From positions 62,001-126,000 of the forward strand of contig CAVVLP010000014.1 of assembly GCA_963749115.1 (NCBI GenBank): a DNA stretch of 64,000 nucleotides. The letters run 5' to 3'. A program made the translations under genes and the position numbers. Shown here piece after piece: positions 56,346 to 64,000 of the stretch; within the stretch, counting starts at the first letter, position 1, and each line of letters begins with the position of its first letter. A model generated the notes under the pieces. It saw nothing but the letters and a program-made list of their open reading frames with translations. It had not been told where the DNA came from and did not search any database. Origin of the DNA: SZUA-36 sp963749115. GTDB taxonomy: Bacteria > Pseudomonadota > Gammaproteobacteria > Xanthomonadales > SZUA-36.

Positions 56346-57019
56346 GACCCATCACTCGCCGGAATATCATCAGCAAGCCGACCGTTGGATAATACCAACA
56401 CCCTTTTTCGTGTCTGGCGGATCAGGTCCAGATCATGACTTGCGATCAGAACGGTCGCCCCCTGTTCGCTGATCTGCTCAAATAATGTAAATAATTCACG
56501 GGACAGGTTCGGGTCAAGGTTACCGGTTGGCTCATCTGCCAGTAACAAAGGCGGCATGGACACAATTGCCCGGGCAATACCCACTCGCTGTTGTTCACCG
56601 CCGGACAGGGTCAGTGGCCAGACCGTCTCTTTGTCGAGTAATCCCACCTTGTCCAGGGCCGCTCGTACCCGTTTGCGGATATCCGAATACTTTAAGCCCG
56701 CAATCATCAGTGGCAGAGCCACATTGTCCGCCACGGTCTTGTCCTTTAGAAGTTTATGATCCTGAAAGATCATACCGGTGCTTCGTCGCACCAGCGGTGC
56801 CAGCCTGTCCGGGCAATTGCTCAAGTTTCGCTGGTTAACAATCACCTGCCCGCGACTTGCGCGTTCCAGCATCATAACCAGACGCAACAATGTACTTTTG
56901 CCAGCACCCGAGTGACCGGTCAGAAAAACCATACTGCCACGCTCGATATGAAAGCTGACATCTGCAAGTGCGCGACTGCCGCCTGGATAGAGTTTGCTTA
57001 CCCGATCAAATTTAATCAT
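56342..57019 (-). CDS. ftsE: cell division ATP-binding protein FtsE
   Basis: ABC-type ATPase; Walker A GHSGAGKST, signature LSGGEQQRVGIARAI, Walker B LLLADEPTGNLD. 225 residues. It couples ATP turnover to FtsX conformational change. The usual ftsY is not directly upstream; instead rhlB lies 11 bp away on the same strand. Confidence 0.96.
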   Translation of the reverse strand: MIKFDRVSKLYPGGSRALADVSFHIERGSMVFLTGHSGAGKSTLLRLVMMLERASRGQVIVNQRNLSNCPDRLAPLVRRSTGMIFQDHKLLKDKTVADNVALPLMIAGLKYSDIRKRVRAALDKVGLLDKETVWPLTLSGGEQQRVGIARAIVSMPPLLLADEPTGNLDPNLSRELFTLFEQISEQGATVLIASHDLDLIRQTRKRVLVLSNGRLADDIPASDGS

Positions 57020-57030
57020 GGGTAAATGAT

Positions 57031-58311
57031 TTATCGCCTGCTGTTGCGGCCCTTGTTGTGCCGCCCCTGACTACCGCGACCGCCTGAATGCCTGTTCTGC
57101 TTATTACGTTTGGGAGGAGGTGGAATGGTGATTTCCGGCATTAAATCCGCGACGGCGGATTCTGTCTCGATCGGATAGCCGATATATTCTTCGATCTCCG
57201 GTAAGTAAAACGCATAATCTTCACAGGCAAAACTTATCGCATCACCTTTTGCGCCGAGACGTGCCGTACGTCCGATTCGATGCACATAATCGGGTGCGTC
57301 CTGTGGCAAATCGAAATTGAACACATGCGTGACATCAGGGATATGTAATCCTCTTGCGGCAACATCGGTTGCCACCAGTACCGGGATATCGCCGTCATGG
57401 AAACGCTTCAACAGCTTTTGTCTCTGCTCCTGACGGACACGACCGGAGATGACTGCAGCGGAAATGCCATTGGCATTCAAGGTACGCCCCACCCGGTCCG
57501 CGGCCGCCCTTGTATTTGTAAAAACCATACTATGATGGGCGCCCAGGGCTCTCATCAAACCGATAAGGAGTGGCAGTTTTTCATCGTTAGCCGGGTAAAA
57601 AACCTTTTGTTCAACAAGGTCTGCTGTAACGTTCTCGGTCTCGACCGTCAAAGTCTCCGGGCTGTTCATATGCTCGTAGGCAAGTTCCATAACCCGATGT
57701 GACAAAGTGGCAGAAAACAACATTGACTGGCGTTCTGCCGGTGGAGGCATTCTTCGCAGCATGAAACGGATATCATCGATAAAACCCAGGTCAAACATAC
57801 GATCCGCTTCATCAAGAACAACAACTTCAATGTGCTTCAGGTTGTATACCTTTTGCTTAAAATAATCGATCAACCTGCCCGGTGTGCCGATCAGGATATC
57901 TACACCTGCCTGAAGGGCCACACGTTGTTTTTCATAATCAACACCACCATAAGCCAAACCTAACCTGAGCCCGGTATCCGCCCCCAAAGTCAAGGCATCA
58001 CGATGTATTTGAATGGCCAGTTCACGTGTAGGGGCGACGATCAATGAACGGGGGTTTTTTCCATAGCCTTCAGATTTCTGCTTTAATAACTGGCTGAATA
58101 CCACCAGTAAAAAAGCAGCTGTTTTACCCGTCCCGGTTTGCGCTTGACCGGCAACATCGTCTCCCTTGAGAGCCAATGGCAAAGTGAGTGCCTGGATAGG
58201 GGTACAATGTGTGAACTTTGTACTCTTGAGACCAGCGAGGATCCTGGAATCAAGCTCAAGACTGGTAAAAAGGACATCGCTTAGTGGATTGGTTGATTTA
58301 TTTTCGGTCAT
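57031..58311 (-). CDS. rhlB: DEAD-box ATP-dependent RNA helicase RhlB
   Basis: A 426-residue helicase matching E. coli RhlB (CTPIQALTLPLALKGDDVAG, AQTGTGKTAAF, DEADRMFDLGF, SATLSHRVMELA, HRIGRTARLG), with a basic Arg/Gly-rich tail typical of degradosome-associated forms. It is divergent from trxA-rho, the conserved gammaproteobacterial arrangement. Confidence 0.94.
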   Translation of the reverse strand: MTENKSTNPLSDVLFTSLELDSRILAGLKSTKFTHCTPIQALTLPLALKGDDVAGQAQTGTGKTAAFLLVVFSQLLKQKSEGYGKNPRSLIVAPTRELAIQIHRDALTLGADTGLRLGLAYGGVDYEKQRVALQAGVDILIGTPGRLIDYFKQKVYNLKHIEVVVLDEADRMFDLGFIDDIRFMLRRMPPPAERQSMLFSATLSHRVMELAYEHMNSPETLTVETENVTADLVEQKVFYPANDEKLPLLIGLMRALGAHHSMVFTNTRAAADRVGRTLNANGISAAVISGRVRQEQRQKLLKRFHDGDIPVLVATDVAARGLHIPDVTHVFNFDLPQDAPDYVHRIGRTARLGAKGDAISFACEDYAFYLPEIEEYIGYPIETESAVADLMPEITIPPPPKRNKQNRHSGGRGSQGRHNKGRNSRR

Positions 58312-58543
58312 TATCGGATTTTATTTCCAGGCCGGTTCATTTATTTTTTGCAGATGGACTTGAAATTAACCACAATGACCTTGAAATTGTCACTCAGGTA
58401 ATTATATTGGTAGTCCTTGAGTCCGGTTTCTGCCCCGACCCCTGGTTCGAGCGTTCAGACAGCAGCAATCCGAATATGGCATATTAACCGTGCTGACATC
58501 CTTAAGCCAGTCCGGATATAACGAAAATCACTGGAGAAATACA

Positions 58544-58870
58544 TTGAGCGATAAAATTATTCACGTCACGGACAGTGACTTTGATCAAAAAGTTCTGAAT
58601 GCTGATGGCCCCGTCCTGATCGATTATTGGGCAGAGTGGTGTGGACCGTGCAAGATGATTGCACCTTTGATCACTGAACTTGCAGAGGAATATGAAGGCA
58701 AGCTAACAGTTGCAAAAATGGATATTGACTCAAACCGTCAGACACCCATGACCTACAATATCCGTGGCATTCCAACCATGATGATTTTCAAAGATGGCCA
58801 GGTACAGGCGACCAAAGTGGGTGCTGTATCCAAAGGCATGCTGACTTCATTTGTGGATGAAAACATTTGA
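58544..58870 (+). CDS. trxA: thioredoxin 1
   Basis: A 108-residue general disulfide reductase with active site WAEWCGPCKM and the cis-proline RGIPTM. The start is TTG 58544, eight bases after GGAG; it matches the E. coli beginning (MSDKIIHLTD), so the rare start codon is well supported. Upstream 58312-58543 separates it from divergent rhlB. Confidence 0.96.
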   Translation: MSDKIIHVTDSDFDQKVLNADGPVLIDYWAEWCGPCKMIAPLITELAEEYEGKLTVAKMDIDSNRQTPMTYNIRGIPTMMIFKDGQVQATKVGAVSKGMLTSFVDENI

Positions 58871-59172
58871 TATTATGTGATCTGGCTACCGTTAACGGTG
58901 GCCGGGTTTCAGAGTTTTTCATTAATTCGCTGGACGCGGAACAGCGAACATGCTAATTTTGCGACATCTGTAGCGGGTATCCCCCCCGAACTGAACTCCG
59001 ATCTCACAGTGACCCCGGCAAGGCAACATGTAACCTGAAGTCATGTGAAAAATAATTCGCGTTCAACCCTGTGGAAACCCGCGCAATCCTGACAACTACC
59101 TGATCCTATTGAACGAATCAAATACTAAATCCATCCTTGGGACATACGTCCGCCAACCATAAAGCACACAAC
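58871..59172 (+). promoter_or_regulatory. trxA-rho gap: hairpin and C-rich rho leader
   Basis: GGCTACCG-TTAA-CGGTGGCC (58884-58903), followed after a short gap by TTTTT, is a possible trxA terminator. Further on, the stretch around 58980-59025 is C-rich and G-poor on the plus strand (a run of seven C, then CGAACTGAACTCC). This is the composition of a rut site; rho genes in relatives are autoregulated by termination in their leaders. Confidence 0.45.
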
Positions 59173-60429
59173 ATGAATCTAACAGAATTAAAGCAAAAAC
59201 CCATTGTGGAATTGCAGGCACTAGCCAACGAAATGGGACTTGAAGGCGTCGCCCGATCACGCAAACAAGATGTCATATTTTCCATCCTCAAAGCACACGC
59301 TAAAAATGGTGAAAGCATTTACGGCGAGGGTGTCCTGGAAATCCTGCAGGATGGTTTCGGTTTCCTGAGATCTGCGGATTGCTCTTACCTGGCAGGCCCA
59401 GACGACATCTATGTGTCACCCAGCCAGATCAGGAGATTCTCCTTACGCACCGGTGACATGCTATCGGGCAAAATCCGTCCACCCAAGGAGAGTGAACGCT
59501 ATTTTGCCTTGTTAAAAGTTGAAGAAATAAACTACGAAACACCCGATGCTGCCAAGAGCAAGATCCTGTTTGAAAACCTGACTGCTGAATTCCCAACCAG
59601 ACAGGCAAAGCTGGAAAGAGGCACGGGCAGCACCGAGGACATTACCTCACGTATCATTGACCTCATTTCACCGATCGGGTTTGGTCAAAGGGGACTGGTT
59701 GTATCGCCACCGAAGGCTGGTAAAACCATCATGCTGCAAAATATAGCGAGCAGCATTCGAGCCAATCATAAAGACTGTAAAATGATCATCCTGCTGGTCG
59801 ATGAACGACCCGAAGAAGTAACTGAAATGCGAAGGTCTGTAGATGCCGAAGTCGTTTCCAGTACCTTTGATGAGCCTGCCTCCCGCCACGTTCAAGTTGC
59901 GGAAATGGTTATAGAAAGGGCAAAACGCCTGGTCGAGCACAAACACGATGTTGTCATTCTGCTGGATTCAATCACCCGTCTGGCTCGCGCTTACAATACG
60001 GTAGCGCCCTCTTCTGGCAAAGTTCTGACCGGTGGTGTTGATGCCAATGCATTACAGCGTCCGAAGCGGTTCTTTGGTGCAGCCAGAAACGTCACTGAAG
60101 GCGGCTCCCTGACCATTATTGCCACGGCCCTTGTGGAGACAGGCTCCAAGATGGATGAAGTCATCTACGAGGAGTTCAAGGGCACCGGTAATATGGAAGT
60201 TCACCTGGCACGCCGAATTGCTGAAAAACGTGTTTATCCGGCCATTGACATCAATAAATCCGGCACACGTCGTGAAGAACTTATGATCGATCAGGGTCTT
60301 CTGCAAAAAGTCTGGATTCTGCGCAAACTTTTGCATCCGATGGATGAGATACAGGCGATTGAGTTCATGCTGGATAAATTGAAAGCTACCAAAGACAATG
60401 AAGAGTTTTTCAACTTTATGAAGCGATAG
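59173..60429 (+). CDS. rho: transcription termination factor Rho
   Basis: Hexameric RNA helicase of 418 residues. It has the Rho N-domain (MNLTELKQKP), an RNA-binding cold-shock fold (GFGFLRSADCSYLAGPDDIYV, split), Walker A PPKAGKTIM, Walker B VVILLDSITRLARAYN and the Q/R-loop regions. The start is ATG 59173; the earlier in-frame codons lack family similarity. Confidence 0.97.
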   Translation: MNLTELKQKPIVELQALANEMGLEGVARSRKQDVIFSILKAHAKNGESIYGEGVLEILQDGFGFLRSADCSYLAGPDDIYVSPSQIRRFSLRTGDMLSGKIRPPKESERYFALLKVEEINYETPDAAKSKILFENLTAEFPTRQAKLERGTGSTEDITSRIIDLISPIGFGQRGLVVSPPKAGKTIMLQNIASSIRANHKDCKMIILLVDERPEEVTEMRRSVDAEVVSSTFDEPASRHVQVAEMVIERAKRLVEHKHDVVILLDSITRLARAYNTVAPSSGKVLTGGVDANALQRPKRFFGAARNVTEGGSLTIIATALVETGSKMDEVIYEEFKGTGNMEVHLARRIAEKRVYPAIDINKSGTRREELMIDQGLLQKVWILRKLLHPMDEIQAIEFMLDKLKATKDNEEFFNFMKR

Positions 60430-60463
60430 TGATAAGCACTTGAATCGCAGGCAAATTGAGTAC

Positions 60464-60499
60464 AAAAAAACCGGTATGCATATGCAAACCGGTTTTTTT
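60464..60499 (+). terminator. rho-independent terminator after rho
   Basis: AAAAAAACCGG (60464-60474), a loop with two TATGCA copies, then CCGGTTTTTTT (60489-60499). The sequence is symmetric, so it may also serve the converging mdh. Confidence 0.85.
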
Positions 60500-60588
60500 G
60501 TTTCTGTAAAATATAATCTGCTTATTTATGATCTGCAGATGCAAACGACCATCGAAGCGGTACCGCCTTGTTGTCGTTCAATACACCA

Positions 60589-61569
60589 TCAAGCCAGCAA
60601 ATGTTCTACCGCGGCTCTTTCCTCACGCAATTCAGCATCAGTAGCATCCATACGTGCACGACTGAATTCACCAATTTCAAGTCCCTGAACGATCTGGTAA
60701 TCACCATTACTGCAAACGCAGGGGAAGGAGTAAATGATACCGGCTTCGATTCCATAGCTGCCATCCGCCGGGACGGCCATGGATACCCAGTCACCTTCTG
60801 TTGTACCCAGGGCCCAGCTGCGCATATGATCAATTGCAGATGATGCAGCCGAAGCAGCACTGGATGCCCCACGTGCTTTAATGATCGCAGCGCCGCGCTG
60901 CTGAACAGTAGGAATAAACGTTTCGCGATACCAATCCTGATCTACGAGGTCCACGGCCTTTTTACCATCGACCTTGGCAAAACTGATATCCGGGTATTGG
61001 GTCGATGAGTGATTTCCCCAGATCAGCATCTTGCTTACCAGGCTTTGATGAACACCAGTCTTCCCGGCCAATTGTGCCATCGCTCGATTATGATCCAGGC
61101 GGGTCATGGCAGTGAAATTACGTGGATTCAGATCAGGCGCACTCGACTGCGCAATGAGCGCATTGGTATTGGCAGGGTTACCTACGACCAAAACCTTGAT
61201 ATCACGGCTGGAGTGGGCGTTCATCGCAGCACCCTGTGGCCCGAATATCTTTCCGTTAGCGGTTAGTAGATCACCACGTTCCATACCCGGACCGCGCGGT
61301 CTTGCACCAACCAGCAAGGCGTAGTCAGTATCTTTAAATGCAAGGTTTACATCATCGGTGAACACAACACTATGCAATAACGGGAATGCAGAATCCTTGA
61401 GTTCCATCACTACCCCTTCCAGGGCAGACAGTGCCGGGGTGATTTCCAGCAATTGCAGTATGACAGGCTGGTCTTTTCCAAGCATGTCACCAGCTGCGAT
61501 CCTGAAGCACAATTGATAACCGATTTGACCGGCTGCACCGGTAATTGCCACTCGAACAGGTTGTTTCAT
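60589..61569 (-). CDS. mdh: malate dehydrogenase
   Basis: NAD-dependent TCA cycle enzyme of the type with 326 residues common outside Enterobacterales. It has ITGAAGQIGYQLCFRIA, GARPRGPGMERGDLL, VVGNPANTNALIA, the active-site LDHNRA and IWGNHSSTQYPD. It is a single gene, converging on rho and divergent from asnA. Confidence 0.95.
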   Translation of the reverse strand: MKQPVRVAITGAAGQIGYQLCFRIAAGDMLGKDQPVILQLLEITPALSALEGVVMELKDSAFPLLHSVVFTDDVNLAFKDTDYALLVGARPRGPGMERGDLLTANGKIFGPQGAAMNAHSSRDIKVLVVGNPANTNALIAQSSAPDLNPRNFTAMTRLDHNRAMAQLAGKTGVHQSLVSKMLIWGNHSSTQYPDISFAKVDGKKAVDLVDQDWYRETFIPTVQQRGAAIIKARGASSAASAASSAIDHMRSWALGTTEGDWVSMAVPADGSYGIEAGIIYSFPCVCSNGDYQIVQGLEIGEFSRARMDATDAELREERAAVEHLLA

Positions 61570-61925
61570 CGAACGCTCCTTGAAGGTGATGGTTGAGTGC
61601 TGCGAACACAGTCGAGGGGACCGGTCGTCAACACCTTGATTTGATCAGATTTATTGTAACCTGAAATTCCCGCCAGATTCAGCCAATCCTTGGGAGATAT
61701 ACCCGGGTTTGTATCAAACGTGACCTAGGTCAATCACTTAGATGCTTGGCGCTTCTGCAGCGACACCTCGTGCTGGATTTAGAGCGGCACCAACCGTATC
61801 AATCTCTGCAATTACGATCGTGAATGACCTTAATCAACTTGTCCATATGTAGTCACTGGCATACTGGCTTTTTAGGGTTGTCACTACACTAAAGTTTGAC
61901 CGAAACAACAACAGGAGCAGGTGCT
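61570..61925. promoter_or_regulatory. mdh/asnA divergent region with TGACCTAGGTCA palindrome
   Basis: The 12-bp perfect palindrome TGACCTAGGTCA (61721-61732) lies in the middle of this 356-bp divergent gap. It resembles an FNR/Anr-type dyad (TTGAT-N4-ATCAA) with changed outer bases. No clear -35/-10 pairs were fixed. The asnA ribosome site AGGAG is at 61913-61917. Confidence 0.4.
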
Positions 61926-63053
61926 ATGTTAGATAAACAAGCTGATCTGGCCGGTCCCGGTATCGGAACCTACGAGGAAGTCGCCAAGGCGCTACCTCAG
62001 AACTATGACTCTTTACTCACCCCAATGGAAACCATGAAAGCGCTCAATGGGGTCAAGCGATATATTGAGGATAACCTCGCCAAAGAACTCGGGCTTACCA
62101 TGGTGCAGGTACCGTTAATCGTCGATCGCCAAAGCGGTGTTAACGATATGCTGGACCGTGACGGCTCACGCACACCAGTTGAATTCCCCTGTGGTCTCGG
62201 ACTGGAAAAACGCATCGATGCACAAGTTGTCCAGGCAGCGACCAAATGGAAGCGTATGGCGCTGAAAGCCTTTGGTTGTGAAATAGGTGAAGGTATCAAT
62301 ACCGATATGAGAGCGGTGCGAAAAGACTATTTTCTCGATCATGATCATAGCGCTTATGTCGATCAGTGGGACTGGGAAAAGACCATCAGTGACGATCAGC
62401 GGAATCTTCAATACCTCACTGAGACTGTCAGGAAAATCTGGAAAGTCATCAAGGGTGCAGAAAAATATGCCCAGAACATGTTCCCGCAACTTATTGACCC
62501 CAGGTATCCCGGCCTTCCCGATGAGCTGACTTTTATCCACGCAGAAGAAATCCTGGAGATGTACCCGGACCTGCCACGTAAACAGCGGGAAACCAGGTTA
62601 ATCCAGGAATATCCAGCGGTCTTTATCTATGGTATCGGGTGGCCATTGGCAGATGGTTATCCACACGAAATGCGTGCCGCAGATTACGATGACTGGGTAA
62701 CTGAAACCCGCTCAAAAGATGGTCGGCCCATGCACGGCCTGAACGGCGATATCCTTGTATGGAACCCCGTAACCCAAAGGCGTCATGAATTGACTTCCAT
62801 GGGTATCAGGGTGACCAAGGACACGCTGCGAACCCAACTCGAGATGAGCGATCAGCTGGAATTGCTTGAACAACCCTATCACCAGGCAATCTTGAATGAC
62901 GAAATCCCATTGAGTATCGGTGGCGGCATCGGGCAATCCCGCGTTTACATGCTATTGCTGAAAAAAGCCCATATCGGTGAGGTGAGTGTCACGGTCTGGC
63001 CGGAACAACTCAAGAAGATTTCGGCTGAGAAAAACATACACCTGTTGCAGTGA
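61926..63053 (+). CDS. asnA: aspartate-ammonia ligase (asparagine synthetase A)
   Basis: Class II synthetase-like enzyme making asparagine from aspartate, ammonia and ATP. It shares with E. coli AsnA the blocks VYVDQWDWE, LNGDILVWNPV, SSMGIRV and IGGGIGQSR. At 375 residues it is longer than E. coli AsnA (330), mainly by an N-terminal extension (MLDKQADLAGPGIGTYEEV). The ATG at 61926 has AGGAG eight bases upstream. Confidence 0.93.
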   Translation: MLDKQADLAGPGIGTYEEVAKALPQNYDSLLTPMETMKALNGVKRYIEDNLAKELGLTMVQVPLIVDRQSGVNDMLDRDGSRTPVEFPCGLGLEKRIDAQVVQAATKWKRMALKAFGCEIGEGINTDMRAVRKDYFLDHDHSAYVDQWDWEKTISDDQRNLQYLTETVRKIWKVIKGAEKYAQNMFPQLIDPRYPGLPDELTFIHAEEILEMYPDLPRKQRETRLIQEYPAVFIYGIGWPLADGYPHEMRAADYDDWVTETRSKDGRPMHGLNGDILVWNPVTQRRHELTSMGIRVTKDTLRTQLEMSDQLELLEQPYHQAILNDEIPLSIGGGIGQSRVYMLLLKKAHIGEVSVTVWPEQLKKISAEKNIHLLQ

Positions 63054-63129
63054 GTCTTGCGGTACAGCTCGGGTACCAATCATCCTCCGCATTTACGCGC
63101 CCTCTTCCCGAGGGCGCGTTTAAACCAAC

Positions 63130-63603
63130 TCAGGTCAGTCGCGTAAAGGCCTCGGTTACCTCCGGCGGTGCCTGGACAAGTTCGATCAACACACCCTCTC
63201 CGCCGATGGGAGACTCTTCGCTGGCTTTCGGATGGATAAAACAGATGTCATAACCGGACGCACCTTTGCGAATTCCCCCGGGTGCAAAACGCATACCTTG
63301 TGCCTTGAGCCATGTTACCGCTGCAGGCAGATCATCAATCCACAAACCGATGTGATTAAGTGGGGGACTCTGTACCTGTGGTTTTCTTTCGGGGTCAAGC
63401 GGCTGCATCAGGTCAACTTCTACCTTGAAAGGCCCGGAACCTAAAACCGCGATATCCTCATCGACATTTTCCGACTCACTCCGGTAGTTTCCAGCCGATT
63501 CCAGACCGAGGGTATCCACCCACAATGTGCGTAAGCGACTTTTGTCCAGACCACCCACGGCGATTTGCTGTATTCCCAGGACCCTGAAAGGCCGATTGCT
63601 CAT
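63130..63603 (-). CDS. VOC-family protein, methylmalonyl-CoA epimerase-like
   Basis: A 157-residue vicinal-oxygen-chelate protein. The start is MSNRPFRVLGIQQIAVGG, with VLGIQQIAVGG and NHIGLWIDDLPAAV as the beta-alpha-beta-beta-beta metal motifs and a C-terminal GEGVLIELVQAP. It is immediately downstream of meaB, the GTPase of methylmalonyl-CoA mutase, which favours an epimerase role in propionyl-CoA metabolism. The ATG at 63601-63603 is chosen because the longer frame is not family-like. Confidence 0.72.
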   Translation of the reverse strand: MSNRPFRVLGIQQIAVGGLDKSRLRTLWVDTLGLESAGNYRSESENVDEDIAVLGSGPFKVEVDLMQPLDPERKPQVQSPPLNHIGLWIDDLPAAVTWLKAQGMRFAPGGIRKGASGYDICFIHPKASEESPIGGEGVLIELVQAPPEVTEAFTRLT

Positions 63604-63634
63604 AAACTTCTCCCGGTTTCGTTTGTCCGTAACA

Positions 63635-64000
63635 TTATTTCTGACGATCAAAAAAAAGTTCGAGCAATTGACGTGCCGCAATGGTTGGCGGAATTTCACC
63701 CGCACTGGCAGCTGCCTCCAGCAGCGGAATCTGTTCACGTACCTGTGGATCGCTCTGCAATGCCGTGAGGAGACTGTCACTCAGCTCCGACCACATCCAG
63801 TCGCGCGCTTGCGCGGCACGGCGTGCCTCCAACTCACCACTTGCCTTATGGACATCATGGTGCTTCAGCACAAGTTCCCAGGCATCGCTTATACCAACAC
63901 CGTCACGGGCGGAACAGGTACGCACCTCTACCTTCCAGTTCACTGAACGGGGGTGAAGCAAGCGCAAGGCATTGCGATAATCCGCCACCGACCGGGCGGC
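63635..64000 (-). CDS. meaB: methylmalonyl-CoA mutase-associated GTPase MeaB (partial)
   Basis: C-terminal 122 residues of an ArgK/MeaB P-loop GTPase, open at the right edge of the window. It has DYRNALRLLHPRSVNWKVEV and TCSARDGVGISDAWELVLKH. MeaB protects and loads adenosylcobalamin onto methylmalonyl-CoA mutase. The catalytic N-terminal domain and presumably the mutase lie outside. It lies 31 bp upstream of the VOC gene on the same strand. Confidence 0.88.
   Translation of the reverse strand, partial: AARSVADYRNALRLLHPRSVNWKVEVRTCSARDGVGISDAWELVLKHHDVHKASGELEARRAAQARDWMWSELSDSLLTALQSDPQVREQIPLLEAAASAGEIPPTIAARQLLELFFDRQK

Noticed and set aside
1..64000. tRNA or rRNA genes, prophage, insertion sequences
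   Set aside because: No T-loop-like GGTTCGAATCC blocks with acceptor stems, no rRNA core motifs, and no transposase, integrase or phage structural frames were seen by eye.

Overview
The window comes from a gammaproteobacterium outside the Enterobacterales. Gene order matches conserved gammaproteobacterial blocks: rhlB/trxA/rho, secB-gpsA divergent from gpmI-envC, xseB-ispA-dxs, ftsE-ftsX next to rpoH, and a cox operon followed by SURF1, ctaA and ctaB. A FimX-like protein, a split NrdJa/NrdJb class II ribonucleotide reductase and GspA/GspB-type genes fit a pseudomonad-like or deeper-branching aerobic lineage. Most of the window is core metabolism. Essential genes (asnS, tilS, dxs, gpmI) are repeatedly broken by what looks like a single extra base. 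About 22 such breaks were resolved, all +1 insertions, so they are annotated as whole genes with probable assembly errors.

The unusual region is about 1.85-5.7 kb. On the minus strand, about 0.9 kb downstream of asnS (2773 to about 1850) is built from nested direct repeats. Each folds into short hairpins with GGA in the loop, and stems of different copies differ by compensatory changes. On the plus strand, immediately divergent, a second stretch of about 370 bases (2893-3261) is a string of hairpins with AGGA-type loops. Both look like Csr/Rsm-type sponge RNAs that titrate CsrA/RsmA, expressed from a shared control region (2780-2886) containing a diverged 48-bp duplication. Downstream lie a DUF6502-like regulator and an overlapping gene for an exported protein made of GTGIEKS heptads before its signal segment and about 25 GGGTG(I/V)EIA nonapeptides after it.

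From 5.8 to 12.3 kb: hinT, an Ada-like AraC/methyltransferase fusion, an SDR, two small zinc-type proteins, and a minus-strand group efp - amidohydrolase - ubiG - squalene/phytoene-synthase-like gene. From 12.7 to 21.2 kb: a FimX-like c-di-GMP protein, gluQ, accA, tilS, xseB, ispA and dxs. From 21.2 to 28.9 kb, minus strand: a membrane protein, a stress protein, a periplasmic GMC-oxidoreductase group with an exported RidA, and the nucleoside salvage set deoA-deoD-cdd.

From 29 to 43 kb: nrdJa-nrdJb under two NrdR boxes, trmL, gpsA, secB, a membrane rhodanese, gpmI, envC, an S41 protease, a rhomboid and the ExeA/GspB pair. From 43.6 to 51.2 kb: an aa3-type cytochrome oxidase with its assembly and haem A genes. 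From 51.3 to 64 kb: gcvP, rpoH, ftsX, ftsE, rhlB, trxA, rho, mdh, asnA, and methylmalonyl-CoA-type functions (a VOC epimerase-like protein and MeaB). NrdJ and MeaB imply dependence on adenosylcobalamin.
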